NCBI GenBank assembly: GCA_027886175.1
Contig: JAJNNQ010000009.1
Location: forward strand, 23,115,501 to 23,179,500
Source: Phylloscopus collybita
Taxonomy: Eukaryota; Chordata; Aves; Passeriformes; Phylloscopidae
DNA: 64,000 nt
Direction: 5' to 3'
Shown here: piece after piece, positions 1 through 12,365 of the stretch
Layout of the letters: each line of letters begins with the position of its first letter
Position numbering within the stretch: the stretch's first letter is position 1
The notes under the pieces: model-generated
The model's database searches: none
What the model saw: only the letters and a program-made list of their open reading frames with translations
What the model was told of the DNA's origin: nothing
Program-made: the position numbers and the translations under genes

Positions 1-456
1 TGTTCTTTGATGGTGGATTTTTTTATAATTACTATTTGCAATTTAATGCTCTGTGTCATTTTTTATTTTGGGCACACTGAGACAGAAGATTTTAGGGAGT
101 GCTTTTTAGGCGTTGTTGTGGGGGAATCCATTGTCTTCTGCAGTATATGGAAGAACTGGACAGCTGGGTGTTTAAAGGCTAGTATTCGATATTCTTATTC
201 AGCTGTCCAATTTATTTCTAGGAACTGCCTTGTTTGAGAGTGGAAGGGAATGGGGCTTCATCTTAGTTATTGCTGCAGCATATTTTGAGGGTGGAAAACT
301 TAAAATCCATGAATGCAACAGCTTCCAGAAACTGGCTTCTTAATGGCAGCAGTGGGAAGAAAATCAGGTACTTAGAATTAGTGGAGAAGTTTTACCGGTT
401 TGCATCCAAATGTATGTTAATGACTTTACTGGGGGCATTCTCAGGTTACATTACTG

Positions 457-961
457 TGTCTGGTGGGTTGAACCCAGCCAGTGACCCAGCCAGCCCCTGC
501 TCACTCCCTGACCCTAGCAGAATGGGAACTTAGGAGGTACTTGTGGATTGAGATAAAGACAGTTTAATAAACGAAGGAGAGAAAAAAAAAAATAAAAACA
601 AGTGATGCAAAGACAATCCATTATTCACTACCTCCCACAAACAGACTGATGTCCTGCTAGTCTACAAGTAAAAGCTACCTTGTAAAGACTTCACTTCTTT
701 TTTATTGCTAAGCATGATGTTCAGTGGTATGGAGTGCCCTTTTGGCCAGTTTGGGTCTGGTGTCCTGGCTGTGTCACCTCCCAGTCTCTTGCCTACCCCC
801 AGTCTGTTTGTTTGCAGGGGCACAGTGAGAAACCGGGAGGGCCTGTTCAGCAATACCTAAATGTTGGTATGTTATCAACACTTGTTTTAGTCACAGTTCC
901 AAAACACAGCTTCATACAGGGCTGCTTTGAATTACTCCATCCCAGCCAAAGCCAGTGCACT
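457..961 (-). mobile_element. Degraded avian endogenous retrovirus LTR (inverted), in a GUF1 intron
   Basis: Reading the minus strand, the block matches from memory the layout of an abundant bird ERV LTR. It has landmarks such as ggtatggagtgcccttttgg, the ctgtcctggctgtg-like run (here gtgtcctggctgtgtcacc), a ttatcaacact block, ccaaaacacagcttcatac, and near the left end a minus-strand tattaaactgtctttatctc that would be the polyadenylation region. It is heavily diverged and carries no coding sequence. The same family occurs in the opposite orientation at 26339-26921. The family name was not verified by a database search. Confidence 0.65.
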
Positions 962-1377
962 GTGCTTCACTCAATATTTACCATGTATTCACCTCCTATT
1001 AGCACAATGTGCTGGTGGAAAGTGTTTGTCTAGTTTCATCCTACTGGCATATGAAACTTGCTGTGCTGGCAGCTGGGAACTGTTCAGGTTTCTTTGTCTC
1101 AGGAGCTTCTCAAGGGTCCAGCTCCAGCTTTTAAACTGGAAGAAACACAGTATTCAAAATCCAAGATCATAAATGTACTGTTCAGCTGTAACAGAAAAAG
1201 GATGAGTTGATACTGTTCACAACTCAGAGGTGAAACAACTTAAATCTCACTTCTGGACTTTGGATGTGGGCTTTTAAGGGGGTGATTTGAATTTCTGGCT
1301 GGGCTAAATCAAGTAGGAAACTAGTAGAAATACTGCAAATGCCAACAGTCATGCCATATAATAACAATTTTATTTAG

Positions 1378-1517
1378 CTATGCAGGACAGGTGGGGTACC
1401 TGATTGCTGGAATGAAAGAAGTAACGGAAGCCCAAATAGGAGACACACTGTTTTTGTATAAACAGCCAGTGGAGCCTTTGCCTGGCTTTAAGTCAGCGAA
1501 GCCAATGGTTTTTGCAG
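1378..1517 (+). CDS. GUF1: GUF1 coding exon (first in window), end of domain II
   Basis: The acceptor is ttttatttag and the donor is gcag|gtgagg. The exon starts with the third base of a codon begun upstream and reads [14 protein letters not shown] and onward to KPMVFA, leaving one base for the next glycine codon. It matches the LepA segment after the G domain. Confidence 0.95.
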
Positions 1518-4500
1518 GTGAGGAGTAAATCAATATGAAGTGGAGTTACTTCTTCCCAGTGATAAAAGTGAGAGCTGTTAGAGCTATTAAAAGAAGATGT
1601 GTCTATTAAGAGTTCGGAGGATTAGAATTTTAGCCGAGGTGCATCACTTATGTAGATTTGTGTGTTTTCACTGTGACTTAACAGGATTAGTAATTAATGC
1701 TGACTGGTTGTATATGAATACAAGACAAACGTGTATTTTTGCCTGTGATTATTTTTTCTAATTCCAGTAAACTCTTAATAGCTGGAAAAGAAGTGTTGAA
1801 ATTTATAAAAAAAAAAAGGAATTCTTCATCTTGATAATCAGGTTTCTGTAATTTTTGTGTTGGTTTTTCTTCTTTTAAAACTTTTCAGCTGTTTCATTTT
1901 TGTTGAACATGGTAAACTGCCAGAGCTAACACTCAGAATGATCCTGTAAAAGATTTGACTTTTTGAGCTTGAATAGTTACATTGAGCTGTTGCCATTAGC
2001 TTCAGTAACTACTGCAAATGCTACGGAAGGTGGCTTTAGAAAAAAATTCTGTAAATAATTTTCTAGACTTGTGAAGCAATGTGTAAAGCTCACTTGAGCT
2101 GTCTCATGGAGACTAGGCAGTCTCTCAGTGAGTATTGAAAAGTGTAATCTTGTAAATAATGTTTTCCTGTGCATGTGTATTGCTTCTTGATGTAGATGAC
2201 ATTTTCTGAACATACAAGGATGTGAAAAGTGATACAGTAAAATATGTTCCAGGCAGTAGTTATACAAACAGCTGTTTTTATTAATTTCAGAAGAATAGAG
2301 AAATATTTGCAACTTTGAAATGATGCTTTTTATTTTTCACTCACTCGTAGCTTTGAGGGAACATCTCAGTGAAGTCAATACATTTACACTGCAAAACAGT
2401 GGTTATACTCAACTGCGAATCTTTCTCAAATGTGAAGGATTACATGAGTACGGTGATTCTACCATTATGGTTTAGATGTTCATTCTGAGGCAATCTAAAA
2501 CATTTTTATGTTTTGACTAATTTTTTTTTGTGGAATAAAGAATCCTCAGGTTGTTTTTCACATTTAAAACCAGATGGAGTAGAAAGCAACTATTCCTGAT
2601 TTTATTACTCTGTTAACTATTAGTGGCGTATTTGAAAGCCAGGTGCACAGTACCTAAAGCTCTCTGTCATATCACTTTTATTTAATATATTTTGACAGGA
2701 ATGTATCCTGTAGATCAAACAGAATATAATAATCTCAAAAGTGCTTTGGAAAGGCTGACATTGAATGACTCCAGTGTAACTGTTCATCGTGACAGTAGCC
2801 TTGCCTTAGGAGCTGGATGGAGGTGAGGTTTTTGTGCTGCTTTCATTTTTGAAACTGTTCATAAATTGAGAATGCATGTTTAAGTAAACTGAAGGTAGAA
2901 CTAAACTAAATTCAAAATTAGGAGCTGTAATTCAAATTAATGATAAAGATCAAAAGCATTTGATTTTCTTACATTCTTTGTTTGCCTAGAGAATGAAAAT
3001 TTTTGTGATTTTTAGTTTTTGTTCTCCAAGACTCATATTATTCAATTTATTAATCCCAAGGATTATTTGGCCCCTTGGAGGTTGTTTGCTCTGCCTGATA
3101 ATGCCATACTAGCATTGTAAACATGCTGGAGGGTGAAAAAGACCACTGTGAAATTCCAGGGGATGCACAAATACTTTTACTGAGAGGGTATTTATTTTCC
3201 AGATTGGGTTTCCTTGGTCTTCTACACATGGAAGTCTTTAATCAACGTTTGGAGCAAGAGTATAACATGTCTGTTATTTTGACTGCACCTACAGTTCCAT
3301 ATAAAGCTGTTCTTTCCTCAGCAAAGCTGATAAAGGTATGTTAAATTAATTAACATATTATATAAACAGCAGTTTAAAAGCCTCCTATAATAAACATCTA
3401 GAGTCTCTTTTTAAATGTAGTCTAGTACTGTATTTTATAGTAAGCATTAGAAACACCAGTATATTACTTAAATAGTTTTTAAGTTTTTTAAGGATGTTAA
3501 CTGTTCTTTCCCCTTTCATTTCAAGCACTCTCTTTTTATGCCTTATACTTTTCCTTAAAAATGTGAGTGTAGGACACATATCTTGCTGTATTCTTTAAAG
3601 TGCTTACTGACTGGACTGTGTTGAAAGCGGGTGAAATAATCTTCCAGGCTTTATCAGTCAGAAAACATGAACGTTTCTAGGAATAGCTTGTAATGGTACT
3701 GTAGATTGGCCAGGGCTGGTGGAAGAGAGATTTTTTTGATCACAATTAAATGGGCATTTGCTAACTTCATTAAACCATGTTTGAGAATCATTGTGTTTGA
3801 GTTCTAGAGAGAGAAGGAGGTGGATTTAGAGCACCTGGTGACAGAGGAGGCTGCAAGTTGAGTGGCTGATTATTCTGTAAATTACTAAATACTTGTGTAA
3901 GAAGAGTTGCTGTACTTGCAAGGTGTGAGGCATAGAATTTTTATCTCCCTGGTTGTTTTGGTTTCTTACTCAGGCAGTATAGCAGCTACGAATGAAGTAG
4001 TTGACACCTTTGGTGTGTAAGTGATTCTAGACTGTTGATGCAGGATTCTTTTCAAATACTGCTGGAAGTTGGGTCCCTGCCAGTGGAAATGATGTAGTTA
4101 CTTGCTTTGGAAGAGAGGGAAGTTGCATTTTCACAATAAACAGCATAACCTTCCTTTCATCTTGGAAGGGTAACTCTAGCCCTTTTTGGATGTTGGACTG
4201 GAAAACATAGGTAATGAAAGCACTTACACAGGAATCAAAAACTTCATTTTTAAATCCACTTCAGAATGTGAGGGAGTCTGAACCCAAAGTTCTGCTTAGA
4301 GAATAAAGTCCCCACCACTGAACTCTGAAGTATTTAGAACAGGTCTTCTGTTAAAGCTGTGTAATAGTAACTTACAGCATCAGGATGAAGTAAGAAGGAA
4401 AATCCTCAATTTACAGGAGAGAGAGAGACCTGGTAAGATGGATAGAAAGGTTTTTTGTATTTCTATAATTTCCCAAGTAAAAAGCTAATTTCTTTATAAT

Positions 4501-7500
4501 GGTATTGAAGGATATGCTGATAAGAGACTTCTGTACGTGTTATAGAAATCTTCTCAAAAATCATCCTTGTTTGAAACTTGGGTTGCATAATGCACCAATG
4601 TTTTCAGGCAATTGAAACATTTTTTAGCTTTTTTTAATGCTATATTTGTCTCCTTTGCTGTTCATTTTATTTTCTTCTAATATTACAATATGTGGTTTAT
4701 TTGCTTATTTTCAGGAGTATGGAAAAGATCAGATTACTATTATCAACCCTGCTCAGTTTCCTGATAAACTTTCAGTATCAGAATACTTGGAGCCAACTGT
4801 CCTTGGTACTATTGTAACCCCTCATGAATATATTGGGAAAATAATTACCTTGTGTCAGGTTGGTGTATAGTTTTAATTTTGTCTTTTGCATTTTTAAGCT
4901 CTTTACCTCATACTTAAAGTGAAGACACTAGGTAGTATGATAATAGATATTAGTACTTAAATAGTATCTTTGAAGTGATTATTGAATACTTTTGAAAGAA
5001 AAAATAATTTTTAACTTTTTATTTGTAAAATTCTGAGCTACAGAATCCATATATTGAAAGTTAGTGATGAAGCTCAGTGACAACAAAGTGCTTGGTCTGT
5101 ACTCAACTAATTCATAGCTAGTTCTGTTCTCCTAAAAGAATGGAGTTTGCAGCAGGGGAGTAAGATGTATTTTTTTTAGAAGTATATTCATGGAAATACA
5201 ACTTCTGCCAACACTTCTGACTATGTGTCCATGTATTTTTTTTAGTACTTCACTGAAAGTAAATTTACAATAGTGATGGGAAACTGAAACACATTTGCCT
5301 AACTGTATCTGGAATACTTCTAATTGAAAATGTTTTAACTGCCATGCATATTGTATTTACATTATTTCTTCACAATATTTTTCTTAGCTTATAACACTTA
5401 GGAATGCATAATACAAAGCAGTACAGTGCTGGTATGTCAGTATAGTGAAGAATAAAATCTATTAAAAATAATATCTAAAATAACTTTAAGAGCACACTTC
5501 TGGGAGGAAAGAAGATGAGCCTGCAAGTCCTACTGTGGTAACCGTAAGCAGAAGCTGTTAAGGATTTCAGAAATTCAGCATTTAGAGAGGAAGGGCTTGA
5601 GTTGTATGTCTAGCTAAGTTATAACCATTTCATTTGTTACAGTGCTGCAGTTTGTCCTGGGACTTCAGCAAACTACCAATAAGAAAATTACTTCGGGGCT
5701 TAAATATGGGAATTCTCTTGTATAGCTTGATTGCTGTTCATTTTAATTTGCTTTGTATTTTTTCGTAGAAAATTTCAAGGGAAACTGAAACAATTTTTAT
5801 TTGTCTAGGATCGTCGGGCAGTCCAGAAGGATATGTTGTACATTGATGAAAACAGGGTTATGCTAAAATACCTCTTTCCACTGAATGAAATTGTGGTGGA
5901 TTTTTATGATGCTCTTAAGTCTCTGTCTTCTGGCTATGCAAGGTAACTACTTCCTCTGTTTCCCCTTCTCCTCCCTCCACCCTGGACCCTGAAGGGGGGT
6001 GGCATGGTGAAAAAAGGCCTGAGGAACAGCTGTGGAAGGGCATGAGTGGAGAATATTCCGTTACGATGATGCTCCAAATCTAGTCTCTCTTCACCTTGAA
6101 TGGATTAGATTCACTGTGAAAATGGATAGAAATAAGTCTGAAAAACACAAAAAGTGTGTCACTACCTAATATCCATTGTCTTTGGCAATGTGTGTATTTT
6201 TCAAGGGCACGCTCTGGAGTGGCACAGGCTCATCTAAATGGTCTGTCCTTGTCTGAAGTAACACTGTGCAATCTTTTTCAAAAGGGATCACTGAAACTGT
6301 ACTACTTACTGTATGAACTGTCTCTTGGTGGAAAAAGGAAAATAACCACATTGATTATTTAAAGCTAGTAAAAACAATGTGGTATTTAAAACAAACAGTA
6401 CTTATTTTACATATATGCTTTATTATGTGAGTGAAGAAAATCATGTGTATTTTGAGACAAAATTTTCTGTTGTGGGTGACTGCTATGAATTCAGAGCCCA
6501 ATACAGTGCTCAGATGTTTGTGAAGAGCCTTTGTGAGTTTAGTGGAAGAGAAAATGTTGCATGGCCATGAGCTTTTGCCCCAGGAGGCTCAATAGGTCTT
6601 CACAAACCTGGTATGTTGAGATGTTGTTAATGAGGTATGTTACACAGTAGGCACTGGTATATCTAATGACATTATTTATTTTAGAAACATAAAAATTAAT
6701 TTTATTGAAGGACTGAGTTTGAGTATATGTTTTCTTTAATTATATCTAATAAATGTAAGTAAGACATGTTTTGCCCAGGCGTATATACATATATATGCAG
6801 TAAAAGCATAAACAAAAGTGGAGAGGCAAGGTAGAATAAACAGATGGAAATTTTGTATTTCCTCTCTGGATCTAGCTCCCTGCTGCATAAAACCTAACCT
6901 GTTTATCAAGAACCTATCTCATTAGCAGAATTATGCTGGGTTTCCTTCAGGGTGATTGCCAGTGATGTTGCATTATCTTATTTATTTATTAGTTTTTATT
7001 TCCTATTTGACTACTTAATACAGCTTGTGTAAGTAGTGCTCTCGGTAATCATATTTTTGTTATATGGATCCATTCACACATTCTGTGGTTATTAAGCCAA
7101 CTAAGATAGAAGTACTTTGAAATAATCTCAAAGCATTTTCCCCTGCCCTTTTCTGGTAGTTCAGATTTCATCCAGTTACAGTGATACTGATGATCCTCCA
7201 CAATTATACTTATCTGTTTCTAATCTGTTATCTATCTGTTGCATTCATCACCTCTGCATCTCTTGTATTTTAAGAATTTTTGCAAACTTAACACACAGAC
7301 AGCAAGGCCCACACCTACCAAAGAAGAAATCTGGTTTGGAAACTAAGTAAAAAAACTTGGTTGTCAGAGACAGTGATAATAGGGGTCACATAAAAAGTTT
7401 GTCAAATGAGAGGGTGAAAAGAAGACAGTCCTGGATTAGTGTTTGATTCCTGTGATGTTCCAGACATTGTCTGTTCAAAAGCTGTGTTGAAGGGTTCTTT

Positions 7501-10500
7501 AAGACTGCATTAAACATGCGGATTTCTAATTGCTCATTAGATTGGAAAGACATCCTCGAAGTCAAGATGACATCTTCCTGCATTGGAGGGGACATTATGT
7601 GCAGTCCATTTCTAGTCTGAAGATGTACTGAGAGACTATTAAAAACAGTACTCCCATTTCACTAAAAAGCTCAAGTGCTTTATTAAGAAATGTGTCTATA
7701 AAATTTATGGAACAAAGATTGCAAAATATAATTTATACAATATCATGACTTATTTTTGAACTGCTTTTATTTTTTTAGTTTTGATTATGAAGATGCAGGT
7801 TACCAATCAGCAGACCTAATCAAAATGGATATTCTTCTAAATGGAAATCCAGTTGAAGAACTGGCAACTATCATACACAAGTAGGTTGAGTGGATTCCTT
7901 ATTCAAAAGAAGTAAGACTTCCCATTATTAGTCAATGAAAACAGTGTGTATTAATAGGACTTGATGATCTTAAGGTCTTTTCTGACCTAAGTGATTATAT
8001 GATTCTAAATGACTCCAGGTATATGTGTTACTCTTAATATGGCAAATGTGTATGAGCATTGAAGATTTTTCCATATGACCACCTTCATTACCACTGAAAA
8101 AGAAGCATTTTGTAGTATAAAAATTAGGAAATACGTACCTTAATTAATAGCATTTTTCACTTCCCTTTCTCAGCTTAAATACTGGATATCATATTTTTGT
8201 GGAAAATGTAGGGCAGAGAGAAAGAAATGCAGAATGCCAATCTTCTAAAGAGCTGGAAAAATTTAAGTACAGACCAATCTAGGAGATGCCAGATGAATAA
8301 TTTCTGGTGCCTAATACTGATACAAAAAATGGTTTTGTTCTCCCAGTATTTCCTGTTCCATTGAAGTTTTTTGTTACTTTGTTTCCAGATAGACTACCAG
8401 GAGAATATAAATATTTACTGGATGCAATTACCTCAGAATTTTTTTTTTAATAAAATTACTCCATTTCTATGGGTATCTCAGGCATTAGAGGTGAGAATAA
8501 TGCCTTTCCTGTTTCCAGCCTGTTGCCTATCTTCTCACAAAGTTTTTACAAGGCTCCCTTCTGTAACTTTGGCATCGCTTTCCAGTAATGCCTAGATAAA
8601 CTTCTGTGAGTTGTTTGGTTTTCTTTCTTAAAAAACTAATTTGTTGTTGCTAAATATTTGTATATTTTCATATTTTTTTACATAACTGCAGTCTTGAAAT
8701 CCTTGGAATTCTGTAACTCCAGAAGGCTGACATAGGAAAAAATCCCCTTGCCTTGTTCAGAAGGTTCATGGGGCAGAAGGGGAATAACTGTCTTGCACAC
8801 AATTGCTAGTTAATGGATTTCTCATAAGCATGCATTGTTTAGCAATCTACCTGCATCTCCTACTCTGAAAGGATGCAAAATGGAGTGGGCTTTGCTTTAA
8901 CATGCATTTTTTGATCAGTTTAGCTCAGACCCTGAACTGTTAAACTCACTAAAACTGACAACCTTTCTTTTGGCTTTAGATTTCAGGGGTTTTTTTGTTT
9001 GTTGGTTTTTTGTTTGGTTGGTTGGTTGGTTTTTTGTTTTTGGTTTTTTTTTTTTAATTTGTAGTTGCATTCATTCATTCATTCCGCCCTTGCTGCAGGT
9101 ATTGTCAGTCTTCCCTCTAAAAACTGCATCTGTAAGAATTATGCTTCATTACATTTATAGAGAAAGTATTACAGCAATTACTGTAAGCTCAGTATTAAGA
9201 TAGTCATCATTTGTTCTTATTGTACAAGTAAATATATGTACCTCTTAAAACTGTTAACACTCAATGAACATGACGTAAATACTTCATGTTTGAACTGTTA
9301 GCTCTATACAGGTAGCAAGGAGTCACATTGCCCCTACCTGAAAACATGTATGTTGTTAAAATTATCTGCTAAATATGGATATTTTTGTACAGAACAGACC
9401 CATTCTTTCTAATGGTTTATGAAAGCATCTGTTAGTAGCTTCTTTAGACCTTTTGTTGTTTTCTCTTTCCAAAACCTGAAGCATATGCAGATGCTGAATA
9501 TAGTTGGATAATGTTTATTAGCAGATGACAAGAGTATGTTAATTTATTTTTTTTCTTCTGATATAAAACCAGACTTTGAAAGCATTCTGTAATATGTATA
9601 TTTTGACTGCTTGGGCCTATGATCAATGAAAATTCTCCTTGACCTAGTTTAAAATTTCACTTGAAGCTGTAGCAGTATTCAAAATGTCATCAGTGTGATG
9701 GATTATCAGGGTGTTTTTTATAAATACTTTATATGATGTTATAGACTGAAGTTAACACAGTCTTATCACCTTTTAGTGTGAAACAGGTGACATAGAGACA
9801 CCACTTATTAGATGTAAAATTTGATCCGATCAGCTTATCTTTTGAGTTAAGAAGCAGAAAACCTCTACTAAAATCCTTCAATCAAACAGTTTGATCTATG
9901 GATATATTTTTAGTGCTGCTGACTTTTTTTCAGTGATAAAGCCCGTGCTGCTGGTAAACTCCTGTGTGAACGTTTAAAAGAGACTATTCCTAGACAGTTG
10001 TTTGAAATAGCCATCCAGGCTGCCATTGGCAAGAAAATCATTGCAAGAGAAACGTAAGTGAAGACCTTCTATTCCGCTTCTTTTTTTAAGATATGTAAAG
10101 TACAGACTTGTAAAGTCTTACCTAGTTTTATACATTACAGGACTTTAATTTTGTAATAAAGTTCTATTTTTCTTGTATATGGTACTTGAAGAAAAAATCC
10201 ACATTTGAGCAGTGACTATTGACTAAACATTTTGAATTGAATTTATAAAAAGAAGTTGTATTTTTATTTTAGATTGCTTGTGATCAGAGTTGCACTTAGT
10301 AGATAAAATGTAACTTGCAACACCCACGTGTCCACTTCCTCTTTGGCAGTGGAAAAAGTTTCTTACTACTGAAAAAAATTAGCTAGTTATGGAATACTTT
10401 GCTGAAAGTCAGCAAAAAAATAACTGACTTGTGCTGTTCCAAAGGAAATATGTTGCAGCTGAACACAAAAACATTTTCCTAGCACATGCTTCTTTAAAGA

Positions 10501-12153
10501 AAACCATTTCCTTGATGTTTCTCACCACATTTTTCTGTTGCTGTTTAAATAGGATTTAAATTGTGGTACAATAATTAAAGATCAGAATTCAGGCAGAGAT
10601 GCTGTAAGAATTTGGGTTTTTATATATATATATATATACACATGGATGTAACTTTCTGTGACTCATATTGGAAATTCCGGATAAAAAGCAAGATTGTGAT
10701 TTATGTACATATTATACACGCTAAAGGATGTTTCTAGAGTTGAAAACTGAATTACATCTTCTGTTTAAAACTTCATCTTTTGTATACAAAACCTGAAAAT
10801 GTTATGGTGCCAAAGCATATTACAGAATTAGTAGAAAAACAAGTTAACATTTTGACAACTCAAGTACTTAGCTCCACATACAGATGTTCTCATATGTTAA
10901 GGTGTATGTGTTATTTTATTTTGCAGGCTGAAAGCTTACAGAAAAAATGTTGTGGCAAAATGTGTAGGTATTTTTTTCTCTTCTCTTCATGTTTCTGACA
11001 TTTGTAAACCTTAGAGTCCTCTAAGGTGATAGGCTCATTTCTTCCTAGAAACCCAGCAAAGACATATTTTGCTGTGCTCCTAAGTGTCTGTGGAATTTTA
11101 GCAGATACTTCTAAGATTATACTTCTAAGATTTTATTTTAAAATCCAGCTTTTGTAACCTCCTGCTGCAGCTTGAAAAGTGGATCAGATAAAGCAATGGC
11201 TTTTTCAGTCACACACTATTGAGTGTGTCTGTTCAATTCTATCTCATCATTTTCTAATAGTTGTAGACACAGTAAATGTGTCTGTGTGTGTGTGTGTGTG
11301 TGTGTGTACACAGGCATGCAGGTAACTTCATGTTTCCTAAACTGGTTTTCAGGTGATAGAAGGAAATATAAATGTGCTTCTTTAGAGACTTGATTGGGAT
11401 GAGACTTCTACTTAAGTTTGCAGTAATACATTGTTAATAAAGCTGTAAGTGTGCAGTAGTTGACTATGGACAAGATTCAACAAAGCTACTGGAAAACTGT
11501 GATGTCTCTTACTTAGCTTGGATTTAACTCTCGGAAGTGAACATATTGGAAAATATTAAACAAGTGTCCCTTTCTCACAACTGCAATAGAATTCTTCTGC
11601 TAAGCACAGCTGTGGGATGGTGTCTATTTAACACTGTACAAGGGTTTAGTTCATTTTTCTAGATGTAAGCACCTAATGCTAGTCAAGATGCCTCAGTGTA
11701 TCTCAGCTGGCAGCCTGCTGCTATTCCAAGAGGATTTGGATCTAATGTGTTGTCTAGTGTCAGCCAGGCTTACAGGAATGTATGTTTTTAGTGACAGGGT
11801 TCAACACTCACTTGTCCAAATTAATGTACTTACTTGCTTCCTTGTTCTTTTTAACTAGTGGCCTTTAGGCCAAACTATTTGGAGTATAAAATAATCTTTT
11901 TGTCAAAATATAACCAGCCTTTCTGACTGTTTTTAAACCCTTGAGTTTTGTGTGGCTGCCATGTACTGTAGCTGCAGTTGTAGTTTAGGCTTAGTAACTT
12001 TTTTTTTTCCCACAGTATGGTGGAGACATTACAAGAAGAATGAAGCTTTTAAAGAGGCAAGCAGAAGGCAAAAGGTTGATGAGAAAAATTGGCAATGTTG
12101 AGGTTCCAAGAGATGCCTTTATACGAGTTCTAAAGAGAGTCACTGACAAATAG
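1378..12153 (+). CDS. GUF1: GUF1, mitochondrial EF4/LepA-type translation GTPase (3' part, nine exons)
   Basis: Joined exons are 1378-1517, 2699-2822, 3203-3335, 4715-4858, 5809-5942, 7779-7880, 9934-10053, 10927-10963 and 12016-12153. All splice sites are GT-AG, and the 1072 nt read as one base completing an upstream codon, 356 sense codons and a TAG stop. The protein matches the C-terminal half of LepA/GUF1: the end of domain II ([20 protein letters not shown]), the [20 protein letters not shown] block, the LepA-specific segment ([25 protein letters not shown]), [20 protein letters not shown], and the basic C-terminal tail ([18 protein letters not shown]). From family knowledge, GUF1 is a matrix-side GTPase that binds mitochondrial ribosomes and supports elongation and fidelity. 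Human GUF1 is about 669 aa, so the transit peptide and G domain lie upstream of the window. No frameshift or premature stop is seen, so the gene looks intact. It is convergent with GNPDA2, an arrangement conserved in amniotes. Confidence 0.96.
2699..2822 (+). CDS. GUF1: GUF1 coding exon, domain III start
   Basis: The acceptor is tttgacag and the donor is ag|gtgagg. It encodes [19 protein letters not shown] followed by [20 protein letters not shown], which corresponds to the LepA stretch with LSLNDASL in E. coli. It closes with two bases of an arginine codon. Confidence 0.95.
3203..3335 (+). CDS. GUF1: GUF1 coding exon, [10 protein letters not shown] block
   Basis: The acceptor is tttattttccag and the donor is aaag|gtatgt. 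It encodes [20 protein letters not shown] then [36 protein letters not shown] is one of the most conserved blocks of the LepA family. Confidence 0.95.
4715..4858 (+). CDS. GUF1: GUF1 coding exon (48 codons)
   Basis: The acceptor is ttattttcag. The donor cag|gttggt departs from consensus after GT. The 144-nt exon is symmetric and encodes [18 protein letters not shown] through [11 protein letters not shown], including the conserved LEPTVLGTI segment. Confidence 0.94.
5809..5942 (+). CDS. GUF1: GUF1 coding exon, LepA-specific domain
   Basis: The acceptor is tttgtctag and the donor is ag|gtaact. It encodes [20 protein letters not shown] and [20 protein letters not shown], which corresponds to the MAEVVLDFFDRLKS region of bacterial LepA. 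Confidence 0.95.
7779..7880 (+). CDS. GUF1: GUF1 coding exon, GYASFDYED region
   Basis: The acceptor is attttttag and the donor is acaa|gtaggt. It continues the SGYAS codon and encodes [20 protein letters not shown] followed by [13 protein letters not shown]. It contains the conserved substrate-facing YEDAGYQ motif of the LepA/GUF1 family. Confidence 0.94.
7955..8012 (+). repeat. Short CR1 LINE 3'-end fragment
   Basis: The sequence ggacttgatgatcttaaggt, then ttttctgacctaagtgatta and tatgattcta, is the recognisable last ~60 nt of a CR1 element. It lies within the GUF1 intron 7881-9933. Confidence 0.7.
8987..9057 (+). repeat. G/T-rich simple repeat
   Basis: A low-complexity T/TTTG/TTGG tract in the same GUF1 intron includes four tandem GGTT units. 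Its translated reading frame is only hydrophobic low complexity and is not a gene. Confidence 0.85.
9934..10053 (+). CDS. GUF1: GUF1 coding exon, [15 protein letters not shown] region
   Basis: The acceptor is ctttttttcag and the donor is aac|gtaagt. It encodes [20 protein letters not shown] then [19 protein letters not shown], start of the LepA C-terminal domain. Confidence 0.95.
10620..10641 (+). repeat. (TA)n microsatellite
   Basis: About ten TA dinucleotides occur in a GUF1 intron, followed by cacatgg. Confidence 0.9.
10927..10963 (+). CDS. GUF1: GUF1 37-nt microexon, [12 protein letters not shown]
   Basis: The acceptor is attttgcag and the donor is tgt|gtaggt. Only 37 nt long, it supplies the last base of a threonine codon and twelve codons ([12 protein letters not shown]), matching the RKNVLAKC block of LepA. 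The junction to the next exon (YGGDIT) restores the KCYGGD motif, which confirms both boundaries. Confidence 0.93.
11281..11311 (+). repeat. (TG)n microsatellite
   Basis: A run of about twelve TG dinucleotides in the last GUF1 intron runs into tacacagg. Confidence 0.92.
12016..12153 (+). CDS. GUF1: GUF1 terminal coding exon
   Basis: The acceptor is tttttttcccacag. The exon encodes [20 protein letters not shown] then [19 protein letters not shown] and a short tail RVTDK, ending in TAG. It is the basic, ribosome-contacting C-terminal tail of the LepA family. Confidence 0.95.
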   Translation, partial: YGGDITRRMKLLKRQAEGKRLMRKIGNVEVPRDAFIRVLKRVTDK

Positions 12154-12365
12154 TGATCATGGACATTTGATCATTCAGATCGTGTTGGGATTTTGCAGAC
12201 ATTAACCAAGTGAGCAAATACATGATTTATCACCATGAGAGAGAACATACTTGACTTTAAATGGTATAAATTTAGTATGTGTGGGAAGATGAATAGGAAG
12301 TACTTAAAAATGTACATATATTTGTAGATTATTATGAAATTAAAGTTAGACTGCATCTAAAAGTT
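12154..12365 (+). other. GUF1: GUF1 3' UTR (probable)
   Basis: The roughly 200 nt after the GUF1 stop end at an ATTAAA signal (12339-12344), followed by a G/T-rich stretch (gagtgtattggtttt). The extent is inferred from these signals only. Confidence 0.55.
12339..12344 (+). terminator. Candidate polyadenylation signal of GUF1 (ATTAAA)
   Basis: ATTAAA lies 186 nt past the stop codon, with a GU-rich element about 20-35 nt downstream. It is the first plausible plus-strand signal after the stop. Confidence 0.55.

Noticed and set aside
1..1377. Possible upstream GUF1 exon or independent gene
   Set aside because: Translations of all frames show no LepA domain II sequence with splice sites. Much of the interval is the inverted LTR.
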